DNA from: Clusia tigrina
Taxonomy: Eukaryota > Arthropoda > Insecta > Diptera > Clusiidae
DNA length: 64,000 nt
Reading direction: 5' to 3'
NCBI GenBank assembly: GCA_920105625.2
Contig: OV050032.1
Span: forward strand, 116,296,542 to 116,360,541
The notes under the pieces are model-generated. The model was not told the DNA's origin. It was given only the letters and a program-made list of their open reading frames with translations, and did no database searches. The first letter of the stretch is position 1. Each line of letters begins with the position of its first letter. Shown one piece after another: positions 1 through 11,415 of this stretch. The position numbers and the translations under genes are program-made.

Positions 1-1568
1 TTCTTTACGGTACGTCCTACACCTATCAAAGTTTGCAACATACAAATGCTTGTAGCTTTTTACTGGAGCGTCATAAAACCTTGAAATTTTGTAACAATGA
101 AGTACCCGAGCCTCTTGTCAATTTAAGCTATCGCTCAAAGCTATGCTACCCTAGAGTCCCAAATCAAACACTGATAAAACTTCAAACGCCCGCAACTTCT
201 ATACGGTACGTCCTACACCTATCAAAGTTGGCAACATTCAAATGCTAGTAACTTTTTACTGGAGCGTCATAAAACCTTGAAATTTTGTAACAATAAAGTA
301 CACGAGCCTCTTGTCAATTTAAGCTATCGCTCAAAGCTATGCTAACCTTGAGTCCCAAATCAAACACTGATAAAACTTCAAATGGCCCTAACTTCTATAC
401 GGTACGTCCTACACCTATCAAAGTTTGCAACATACAAATGCTTGCAACTTTTTACTGGAGCGTCATAAAACCTTGAAATTTTGTAACAATGAAGTACCCG
501 AGCCTCTTGTCAATTTAAGCCATCGCTCAAAGCTATGCTACCCTTGAGTCCCAAATCAAACACTGATAAAACTGCAAATGGTCCTAACTTCTATACGGCA
601 CGTCCTACACCTATCAAAGTTGGCAAGATTCAAATGCTTGTAACTTTTTACTGGAGCGTCATAAAACCTTGAAATTTTGTAACAATGAAGTACCCGAGCC
701 TCTTGTCAATTTAAGCTATCGCTCAAAGCTATGCTACCCTAGAGTCCCAAATCAAACACTGATAAAACTTCAAACGCCCGCAACTTCTATACGGTACGTC
801 CTACACCTATCAAAGTTTGCAACATACAAATGCTTGTAGCTTTTTACTGGAGCGTCATAAAACCTTGAAATTTTGTAACAATGAAGTACCCGAGCCTCTT
901 GTCAATTTAAGCTATCGCTCAAAGCTATGCTACCCTAGAGTCCCAAATCAAACACTGATAAAACTTCAAACGCCCGCAACTTCTATACGGTACGTCCTAC
1001 ACCTATCAAAGTTGGCAACATTCAAATGCTAGTAACTTTTTACTGGAGCGTCATAAAACCTTGAAATTTTGTAACAATAAAGTACACGAGCCTCTTGTCA
1101 ATTTAAGCTATCGCTCAAAGCTATGCTAACCTTGAGTCCCAAATCAAACACTGATAAAGCTTCAAATGGCCCTAACTTCTATACGGTACGTCCTACACCT
1201 ATCAAAGTTTGCAACATACAAATGCTTGCAACTTTTTACTGGAGCGTCATAAAACCTTGAAATTTTGTAACAATGAAGTACCCGAGCCTCTTGTCAATTT
1301 AAGCCATCGCTCAAAGCTATGCTACCCTTGAGTCCCAAATCAAACACTGATAAAACTGCAAATGGTCCTAACTTCTATACGGCACGTCCTACACCTATCA
1401 AAGTTGGCAACATTCAAATGCTTGTAACTTTTTACTGGAGCGTCATAAAACCTTGAAATTTTGTAACAATAAAGTACTCGAGCCTCTTGTCAATTTAAGC
1501 TATCGCTCAAAGCTGTGCTACCCTTGAGTCCCAAATCAAACACTGATAAAACTTCAAATGGCCCTAAC
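1..1568 (+). repeat. Tandem duplication of a 4-monomer (784-bp) unit
   Basis: Bases 1 to about 680 recur at 785 to about 1464 with only a few differences, such as AAAACTTC against AAAGCTTC near 1157 and GCAAGATTC against GCAACATTC near 624. The marker GCCCGCAAC at the end of the first monomer is in both copies. The fourth monomer of copy 1 (589-784) is a hybrid: its left part matches the monomer at 1373 and its right part matches the first monomer. That marks the unequal-crossover junction. The left end of copy 1 may lie outside the window. Confidence 0.9.
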
Positions 1569-4197
1569 TTCTTTACGGTACGTCCTACACCTATCAAAGT
1601 TTGCAACATACAAATGCTTGTAACTTTTTACTGGAGCGTCATAAATCCTTGAAATTTTGTTACAATAAAGTACTCGAGCCTCTTGAAAATTTAAGCCATC
1701 GCTCAAAGCTATGCTACCCTTGAGTCCCAAATCAAACACTGATAAAACTTCACATGGCCCTAACTTCTATACGGTACGTCCTACACCTAACAAAGTTTGC
1801 AACATACAAATGCTTGTAACTTTTTACTGGAGCGTCATAAAACCTTGAAATTTTGTAACAATGAAGTACTCGAGCCTCTTGTCAATATAAGCTATCGCTC
1901 AAAGCTATGCTACCCTTGAGTCCCAAATCAAACACTGATAAAACTTCAAATTGCTCTAACTTCTATACGGTACGTCCTACACCTATCAAAGTTTGCAACA
2001 TTCAAATGCTTGTAACTTTTACTGGAGCGTCATAAATCCTTGAAATTTTGTAACAAAAAAGTACTCGAGCATCTTGGCAATTTAAGGTATCGCTCAAAGC
2101 TATGCTACCCTAGAGTCCCAAATCAAACACTGATAAAACTTCAAACGCCCCTAACTTCTTTACGGTACGTCCTACACCTATCAAAGTTTGCAACAAACAA
2201 ATGCTTGTTACTTTTTACTGGAGCGTCATAAAACGTTGATATTTTGTAACAATGAAGTACCCGAGCCTCTCGTCAATTTAAGCCATCGCTCAAAGCTATG
2301 CTACCATTGACTCCCAAATCAAACACTGATTAAACTTCAAATGGCCCTAACATCTATACGGTACGTCCTACACCTATCAAAGTTTGCAACATACAAATGC
2401 TTGTATCTTTTTACTGGAGCGTCATAAAACCTTGAAATTTTGTATCAATGAAGTACTCGAGCCTCTTGTCAATTTAAACCATCGCTCAAAGCTATGCTAC
2501 CCTAGAGTCCCAAATCAAACACTGATAAAACTTCAAACGCCCCTAACTTCTTTACGGTACGTCCTACACCTATCAAAGTTTGCAACATACAAATGCTTGT
2601 AACTTTTTACTGGAGCGTCATAAAACCTTGAAATTTTGTAACAATGAAGTACTCGAGCCTCTTGTCAATTTAAGCCATCGCTCAAAGCTATGCTACCCTT
2701 GAGTCCCAAATCAAACACTGATAAAACTTCAAACGCCCCTAACTTCTTTACGGTACGTCCTACACCTATCAAAGTTGGCAACATACAAATGCTTGTAACT
2801 TTTTACTGGAGCGTCATAAAACCTTGAAATTTTGTAACAATAAAGTACTCGAGCCTCTTGTCAATTTAAGCCATCGCTCAAAGCTATGCTACCCTTGAGT
2901 CCCAAATCAAACACTGATAAAACTTCAAATGGCCCTAACTTTTATACGGTACGTCCTACACCTATCAAAGTTGGCAACATTCAAATGCTTGTAACTTTTT
3001 ACTGGAGCGTCATAAAACCTTGAAATTTTCTAACAATAAAGTACTCGAGCATCTTGTCAATTTAAGCTATCGCTCAAAGCTATGCTACCCTTAAGTCCCA
3101 AATCAAACACTGATAAAACTTCAAACGCCCCTAACTTCTTTACGGTACGTCCTACACCTATCAAAATTTGCAACATACAAATGCTTGTATCTTTTTACTG
3201 GAGCGTCATAAAACCTTGAAATTTGGTAACAATAAAGTATCCGAGCCTCTTGTCAATTTAAGCTATCGCTCAAAGCTATGCTACCCTTGAGTCCCAAATC
3301 AAACACTGATTAAATTTCAAATGGCCCTAATTTCTGTACAGTACGTCCTACACCTATCAAAGTTTGCAACATACAAATGCTTGTAACTTTTTACTGGAGC
3401 GTCATAAAACCTTGAAATTTTGTAACAATAAAGTACTCGAGCCTCTTGTCAATTTATGCCATCGCTCAACGCTATGCTACCCTTGAGTCCCAAATCAAAC
3501 ACTGGTAAAACTTCAAATGGCCCTAACTTCTATACGGTACGTCCTACACCTATCAAAGTTTGCATCATACAAATGCTTGTAACTTTTTACTGGAGCGTCC
3601 TAAAACACTGAAATTTTGTAACAATAAAATACTCGAGCCTCTTGTCAATTTAGGCCATCGCTCAAAGCTATATTACCCTTGAGTCCCAAATCAAACATTG
3701 ATAAAACTTCAAACGCCCCTAACTTCTTTACGGTACGTCCTACACCTATCAAAGTTTGCAACATACAAATGCTTGTAACTTTTTACTGGAGCGTCATAAA
3801 ACCTTGAAATTTTGTAACATTAAAGTACCCGAGCCTCTTGTCAATTTAAGCTATCGCTCAAAGCTATGCTACCCTTGAGTCCCAAATCAAACACTGATAA
3901 AACTTCAAATGGCCCTAACTTCTATACGGTACGTCCTACACCTATCAAAGTTTGCAACATACAAATGCTTGTAACTTTTTACTGGAGCATCATAAAACCT
4001 TGAAATTTTGTAACAATAAAGTACTCGAGCCTCTTGTCAATTTAAGCCATCGCTCAAAGCTCTGCTACCCTAGAGTCCCAAATCAAACACTGATAAAACT
4101 TCAAACGCCCCTAACTTCTTTACGGTACGTCCTACACCTATCAAAGTTGGCAACATTCAAATGCTTGTAACTTTTTACTGGAGCGTCATAAAACCTT
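1569..4197 (+). repeat. Irregular, diverged satellite segment
   Basis: About 13 monomers without a simple higher-order period. The monomer near 2010-2120 shares a lost T in the T-run, the word AACAAAAAAGTA and AAGGTATCGC with one near 7700-7790 (spacing about 5.68 kb). From about 2384 the order resembles 11416-13398 but lacks one monomer, so this is a shorter relative of the later 16-monomer unit. Nothing other than satellite is seen. Confidence 0.85.
2940..3723 (+). repeat. Five-monomer block 'B', shortened copy 1 (4 monomers)
   Basis: First of seven recognisable copies of an ordered block. Its monomers are marked in order by TTTTCTAAC, by TATCCGAG with CTTGTATC, by TTTCTGTAC with TTTATGCC, and by AAAATACTCGAG with TAGGCC, TATATTACC and AACATTGAT. 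The monomer marked GTCCAAAATC that opens the other copies is absent here. It carries CTGTACAG instead of CTGTACGG near 3335. Confidence 0.85.
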
Positions 4198-5372
4198 GAA
4201 ATTTTGTAACAATAAAGTACCCGAGCCTCTTGTCAATTTAAGTTATCGCTCAAAGCTATTCTACCCTAGAGTCCCAAATCAAACACTGATAAAACTGCAA
4301 ATGAACCTAACTTCTATACGGTACGTCCTACACCTATCAAAGTTTGCAACATACAAATGCTTGTAACTTTTTACTGGAGCGTCATAAAACCTTGAAATTT
4401 TGTAACAATGAAGTACCCGAGCCTCTTGTCAATTTAAGCTATCGCTCAAAGCTATGCTACCCTAGAGTCCCAAATCAAACACTGATAAAACTTCAAACGC
4501 CCCCAACTTCTATACGGTACGTCCTACACCTATCAAAGTTGGCAACATTCAAATGCTAGTCACTTTTTACTGGAGCGTCATAAAACCTTGAAATTTTGTA
4601 ACAATAAAGTACACGAGCCTCTTGTCAATTTAAGCTATCGCTCAAAGCTATGCTACCCTTGAGTCCCAAATCAAACACTGATAAAACTTCAAATGGCCCT
4701 AACTTCTATACGGTACGTCCTACACCTATCAAAGTTTGCAACATACAAATGCTTGCAACTTTTTACTGGAGCGTCATAAAACCTTGAAATTTTGTAACAA
4801 TGAAGTACCCGAGCCTCTTGTCAATTTAAGCCATCGCTCAAAACTATGCTACCCTTGAGTCCCAAATCAAACACTGATAAACTGCAAATGGTCCTAACTT
4901 CTATACGGCACGTCCTACACCTATCAAAGTTGGCAACATTCAAATGCTTGTAACTTCTTACTGGAGCGTCATAAAACCTTGAAATTTTGTAACAATAAAG
5001 TACTCGAGCCTCTTGTCAATTTAAGCTATCGCTCAAAGCTATGCTACCCTTGAGTCCCAAATCAAACACTGATAAAACTCCAAATTACCCTAACTTCTAT
5101 ACGGTACGTCCTACACCTATCAAAGTTTGCAACATTCAAATGCTTGTAACTTTTTACTGGAGCGTCATAAAACCTTGAAATTTTGTGACAATAAAGTACT
5201 CGAGCCAATTGTCAAATAAAGCCATCGCTCAAAGCTATGCTACCCTTGAGTCCCAAATCAAACACTGATAAAACTTCAAATGGCCCTAACTTCTATATGG
5301 TACGTCCTACACCTATCAAAGTTTGCAACATTCAAATGCTTGTAACTTTTTACTGGAGCGTCATAAAACCTT
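4198..5372 (+). repeat. 6-monomer tandem duplication, copy 1 (1175 bp)
   Basis: Six monomers that recur 1175 bp downstream. Shared markers include CTATTCTACC with CTGCAAATGAACC near 4256-4312, CTAGTCAC near 4556, the 1-bp loss in GATAAACTGC near 4880, CCAATTGTCAAATAAAG near 5206 and TATATGGTACG near 5294. The shared 1-bp deletion explains why the unit is 1175 rather than 1176 bp. Boundaries are approximate to within a monomer. Confidence 0.9.
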
Positions 5373-6547
5373 GAAATTTTGTAACAGTAAAGTACCCGAG
5401 CCTCTTGTCAATTTAAGTTATCGCTCAAAGCTATTCTACCCTAGAGTCCCAAATCAAACACTGATAAAACTGCAAATGAACCTAACTTCTATACGGTACG
5501 TCCTACACCTATCAAAGTTTGCAACATACAAATGCTTGTAACTTTTTACTGGAGCGTCATAAAACCTTGAAATTTTGTAACAATGAAGTACCCGAGCCTC
5601 TTGTCAATTTAAGCTATCGCTCAAAGCTATGCTACCCTAGAGTCCCAAATCAAACACTGATAAAACTTCAAACGCCCCCAACTTCTATACGGTACGTCCT
5701 ACACCTATCAAAGTTGGCAACATTCAAATGCTAGTCACTTTTTACTGGAGCGTCATAAAACCTTGAAATTTTGTAACAATAAAGTACACGAGCCTCTTGT
5801 CAATTTAAGTTATCGCTCAAAGCTATGCTACCCTTGAGTCCCAAATCAAACACTGATAAAACTTCAAATGGCCCTAACTTCTATACGGTACGTCCTACAC
5901 CTATCAAAGTTTGCAACATACAAATGCTTGCAACTTTTTACTGGAGCGTCATAAAACCTTGAAATTTTGTAACAATGAAGTACCCGAGCCTCTTGTCAAT
6001 TTAAGCCATCGCTCAAAGCTATGCTACCCTTGAGTCCCAAATCAAACACTGATAAACTGCAAATGGTCCTAACTTCTATACGGCACGTCCTACACCTATC
6101 AAAGTTGGCAACATTCAAATGCTTGTAACTTCTTACTGGAGCGTCATAAAACCTTGAAATTTTGTAACAATAAAGTACTCGAGCCTCTTGTCAATTTAAG
6201 CTATCGCTCAAAGCTATGCTACCCTTGAGTCCCAAATCAAACACTGATAAAACTCCAAATTACCCTAACTTCTATACGGTACGTCCTACACCTATCAAAG
6301 TTTGCAACATTCAAATGCTTGTAACTTTTTACTGGAGCGTCATAAAACCTTGAAATTTTGTGACAATAAAGTACTCGAGCCAATTGTCAAATAAAGCCAT
6401 CGCTCAAAGCTATGCTACCCTTGAGTCCCAAATCAAACACTGATAAAACTTCAAATGGCCCTAACTTCTATATGGTACGTCCTACACCTATCAAAGTTTG
6501 CAACATTCAAATGCTTGTAACTTTTTACTGGAGCGTCATACAACCTT
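5373..6547 (+). repeat. 6-monomer tandem duplication, copy 2 (1175 bp)
   Basis: Second copy of the preceding unit with the same private markers, including CTAGTCAC near 5731, GATAAACTGC near 6052 and CCAATTGTCAAATAAAG near 6381. Very few differences separate the copies; one is AAAACTATGC against AAAGCTATGC near 4851 and 6027. The junction monomer (5291-5486) combines the left part of the last monomer with the right part of the first one. Confidence 0.9.
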
Positions 6548-8280
6548 GAAATTTTGTAACAATAAAGTACTCGAGCATCTTGTCAATTTAAGCTATCGCT
6601 CAAAGCTATGCTACCCTAGAGTCCCAAATCAAACACTGATAAAACTTCAAACGCCCCTAACTTCTTTACGGTATGTCCTACACCTATCAAAGTTGGCACC
6701 ATTCAAATGTTTGTAACTTTTTACTGGAGCGTCATAAAACCTTGAAATTTTGTAACAATGAAGTACCCGAGCCTCTTGTCAATTTAAGCTATCCCTCAAA
6801 GCTATGCTACCCTAGAGTCCCAAATCAAACACTGATAAAACTTCAAACGCCCCTAACTTCTTTACGGTACGTCCTACACCGATCAAAGTTTGCAACATAC
6901 AAATGCTTGTAACTTTTTACTGGAGCGTCATAAAACCTTGAAATTTTGTAACAATAAAGTACTCGAGCCTCTTGTCAATTTATGCCATCGCTCAAAGCTT
7001 TGCTACCCTTGAGTCCCAAATCAAACACTGATAAAACTTCAAATGGAACTAACTTCTATACGGTACGTCCTACACCTATCAAAGTTTGCATCGTACAAAT
7101 GCTTGTAACTTTTTACTGGAGCGTCATAAAACATTGAAATTTTGTAACAATAAAATACTCGAGCCTCTTGTCAATTTAGGCCATCGCTCAAAGCTATGCT
7201 ACCATTGACTCCCAAATCAAATACTGATAAAACTCCAAATTACCCTAACTTCTATACGGTACGTCCTACACCTATCAAAGTTTGCAACATACAAATGCTT
7301 GTAAATTTTTACTGGGGCGTCATAAAACCTTGAAATTTTGTAACAATAAAGTACTCGAGCCTCTTGTCAATTTAAGCCATCGCTCAAAGCTATGCTACCA
7401 TTGACTCCCAAATCAAACACTGATAAAACTTCAAATGGCCCTAACTTTTATACGGTACGTCCTACACCTATCAAAGTTTGCAACATTCAAATGCTTGTAA
7501 CTTTTTACTGGATCGTCATAAAACCTTGAAATTTTGTGACAATAAAGTACTCGAGCCAATTGTCAATTTAAACCATCGCTCAAAGCTATGCTACCCTAGA
7601 GTCCCAAATCAAACACTGATAAAACTTCAAACGCCCCTAACTTCTTTACGGTACGTCCTACACCTATCAAAGTTTGCAACATACAAATGCTTGTAACTTT
7701 TACTGGAGCGTCATAAATCCTTGAAATTTTGTAACAAAAAAGTACTCGAGCATCTTGTCAATTTAAGGTATCGCTCAAAGCTATGCTACCCTAGAGTCCC
7801 AAATCAAACACTGATAAAACTTCAAACGCCCCTAACTTCTTTACGGTACGTCCTACACCTATCAAAGTTTGCAACAAACAAATGCTTGTTACTTTTTACT
7901 GGAGCGTCATAAAACCTTGAAATTTTGTATCAATGAAGTACTCGAGCCTCTTGTCAATTTAAACCATCGCTCAAAGCTATGCTACCCTAGAGTCCCAAAT
8001 CAAACACTGATAAAACTTCAAATGGCCCTAACTTCTATACGGTACGTCCTACACCTATCAAAGTTTGCAACATACAAATGCTTGTATCTTTTTACTGGAG
8101 CGTCATAAAACCTTGAAATTTTGTATCAATGAAGTACTCGAGCCTCTCGTCAATTTAAGCCATCGCTCAAAGCTATGCTACCATTGAGTCCCAAATCAAA
8201 CACTGATAAAACTTCAAATGGCCCTAACTTCTATACGGTACGTCCTACACCTATCAAAGTTTGCAACATACAAATGCTTG
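6548..8280 (+). repeat. Irregular, diverged satellite segment
   Basis: About nine monomers with no clear higher-order period. Several carry CATTGACTCCC instead of CCTTGAGTCCC (near 7203 and 7398), and one has the compact word AACAAAAAAGTA near 7733, shared with the segment near 2053. TATGTCC near 6672 and AAATGTTTG near 6705 are private changes. No non-satellite sequence is present. Confidence 0.85.
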
Positions 8281-11200
8281 TATCTTTTTACTGGAGCGTC
8301 ATAAAACCTTGAAATTTTGTATCAATGAAGTACTCGAGCCTCTTGTCAATTTAAACCATCGCTCAAAGCTATGCTACCCTAGAGTCCCAAATCAAACACT
8401 GATAAAACTTCAAACGCCCCTAACTTCTTTACGGTACGTCCTACACCTATCAAAGTTTGCAACATACAAATGCTTGTAACTTTTTACTGGAGCGTCATAA
8501 AACCTTGAAATTTTGTAACAATGAAGTACTCGAGCCTCTTGTCAATTTAAGCCATCGCTCAAGGCTATGCTACCCTTGAGTCCCAAATCAAACACTGATA
8601 AAACTTCAAATGGCCCTAACTTCTATACGGTACGTCCTACACCTATCAAAGTTTGCAACATACAAATGCTTGTATCTTTTTACTGGAGCGTCATAAAACC
8701 TTGAAATTTTGTATCAATGAAGTACTCGAGCCTCTTGTCAATTTAAGCCATCGCTCAAAGCTATGCTACCATTGAGTCCCAAATCAAACACTGATAAAAC
8801 TTCAAATGGCCCTAACTTTTATACGGTACGTCCTACACCTATCAAAGTTGGCAACATTCAAATGCTTGTAACTTTTTACTGGAGCGTCATAAAACCTTGA
8901 AATTTTGTAACAATAAAGTACTCGAGCCTCTTGTCAATTTAAGCCTTCGCTCAAAGCTATGCTACCCTAGAGTCCAAAATCAAACACTGATAAAACTTCA
9001 AATGCCCCTAACTTCTTTACGGTACGTCCTACACCTATCAAAGTTGGCAACATTCAAATGCTTGTAACTTTTTACTGGAGCGTCATAAAACCTTGAAATT
9101 TTCTAACAATAAAGTACTCGAGCATCTTGTCAATTTAAGCTATCGCTCAAAGCTATGCTACCCTTAAGTCCCAAATCAAACACTGATAAAACTTCAAACG
9201 CCCCTAACTTCTTTACGGTACGTCCTACACCTCTCAAAGTTTGCAACATACAAATGCTTGTATCTTTTTACTGGAGCGTCATAAAACCTTGAAATTTGGT
9301 AACAATAAAGTATCCGAGCCTCTTGTCAATTTAAGCTATCGCTCAAAGCTATGATACCCTTGAGTCCCAAATCAAACACTGATAAAACTTCAAATGGCCC
9401 TAATTTCTGTACGGTACGTCCTACACCTATCAAAGTTTGCAACATACAAATGCTTGTAACTTTTTACTGGAGCGTCATAAAACCTTGAAATTTTGTAACA
9501 ATAAAGTACTCGAGCCTCTTGTCAATTTATGCCATCGCTCAAAGCTATGCTACCCTTGAGTCCCAAATCAAACACTGATAAAACTTCAAATGGCCCTAAC
9601 TTCTATACGGTACGTCCTACACCTATCAAAGTTTGCATCATACAAATGCTTGTAACTTTTTACTGGAGCGTCATAAAACACTGAAATTTTGTAACAATAA
9701 AATACTCGAGCCTCTTGTCAATTTAGGCCATCGCTCAAAGCTATGTTACCCTTGAGTCCCAAATCAAACATTGATAAAACTTCAAACGCCCCTAACTTCT
9801 TTACGGTACGTCCTACACCTATCAAAGTTTGCAACATACAAATGCTTGTAACTTTTTACTGGAGCGTCATAAAACCTTGAAATTTTGTAACAATAAAGTA
9901 CCCGAGCCTCTTGTCAATTTAAGCTATCGCTCAAAGCTATACTACCCTTGAGTCCCAAATCAAACACTGATAAAACTTCAAATGGCCCTAACTTCTATAC
10001 GGTACGTCCTACACCTATCAAAGTTTGCAACATACAAATGCTTGTAACTTTTTACTGGAGCACCATAAAACCTTGAAATTTTGTAACAATAAAGTACTCG
10101 AGCCTCTTGTCAATTTAAGCCATCGCTCAAAGCTATGCTACCCTAGAGTCCCAAATCAAACACTGATAAAACTTCAAACGCCCCTAACTTCTTTACGGTA
10201 CGTCCTACACCTATCAAAGTTTGCAACATACAAATGCTTGTATCTTTTTACTGGAGCGTCATAAAACCTTGAAATTTTGTAACAATGAAGAACTCGAGCC
10301 TCTTGTAATTTAAGCTATCACTCAAAGCTATGCTACCCTAGAGTCCCAAATCAAACACTGATAAAACTTCAAATGGCCCTAACTTCTATACGGTACGTCC
10401 TACACCCATCAAAGTTTGCAACATACAAATGCTTGTAACTTTTTACTGGAGCGTCATAAAACCTTGACATTTTTTAACAATAAAGTACTCGAGCCTCTTG
10501 TCAATTTTGGCCATGGCTCAAAGCTATGCTACCCTTGAGTCCCAAATCAAACACTGATAAAACTTCAAACGCCCCTAACTTCTTTACGGTACGTCCTACA
10601 CCTATCAAAGTTTGCAACATTCAAATGCTTGTAACTTTTTACTGGAGCGTCATAAAACCTTGAACTTTTGTAACAATAAAGTATCCGAGCCTCTTGTCAA
10701 TTTAAGCTATCGCTCAAAGCTAAACTACCCTAGAGTCCCAAATCAAACACTGATAAAACTTCAAACGCCCCTAACTTCTTTACATTACGTCCTACACCTA
10801 TCAAAGTTTGCAACATACAAATGCTTGTAAATTTTTACTGGAGCGTCATAAAACTTTGAAATTTTGTAACAATGAAGTACCCGAGCCTCTTGTCAATTTA
10901 AGCCATCGCTCAAAGCTATGCTACCCTAGAGTCCCAAATCAAACACGGATAAAACTTCAAACGCCCCTAACTTCTATACGGTACGTCCTACACCTATCAA
11001 AGTTTGCAACATACAAATGCTTGTAACTTTTTACTGGAGCGTCATAAAACCTTGAAATTTTGTAACAATAAAGTACTCGAGCCTCTTGTCAATTTAAGCT
11101 TTCGCTCAAAACTATGCTACCCTAGAGTCCCAAATCAAACACTGATAAAACTTCAAACGCCCCTAACTTCTTTACGGTACGTCCTACACCTATCAAAGTT

Positions 11201-11415
11201 GGCAACATACAAATGCTTGTAACTTTTTACTGGAGCGTCATAAAACCTTGAAATTTTGTAACAATGAAGTACCTGAGCCTCTTGTCAATTTAAGCTATCG
11301 GTCAAAGCTATGCTACGCTTGAGTCCCAAATCAAACACTGATAAAACTTCAAACGCCCCTAACTTCTATACGGTACGTCCTACACATATCAAAGTTGGCA
11401 ACATTCAAATGCTTG
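8281..11415 (+). repeat. 16-monomer tandem duplication, copy 1
   Basis: Sixteen monomers that recur about 3134 bp downstream. Matching private markers include GCCTTCGCTC (8943), GAGCACCATAAAA (10059), the lost C in CTTGTAATTT (10303), CATGGCTCAAAG (10512), AAGCTAAACTACC (10718) and CTACGCTTGAG (11313). The two copies are not uniform: the monomer at about 8625-8816 differs from its partner near 11760-11950, which instead resembles one near 2760. That suggests local conversion or a later exchange. Confidence 0.9.
8817..9796 (+). repeat. Five-monomer block 'B', copy 2
   Basis: Full 980-bp copy: GTCCAAAATC monomer, then TTTTCTAAC, TATCCGAG, TTTCTGTAC and AAAATACTCGAG monomers, ending with AACATTGAT. 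It lies inside the first 16-monomer unit. TTGCATCATAC near 9634 is shared with the copy 3134 bp downstream and, in part, with copy 1 near 3562. Confidence 0.85.

Noticed and set aside
1554..1739. Reverse-strand open frame of 61 codons
   Set aside because: A single chance frame on the opposite strand of two satellite monomers, not kept open in neighbouring copies.
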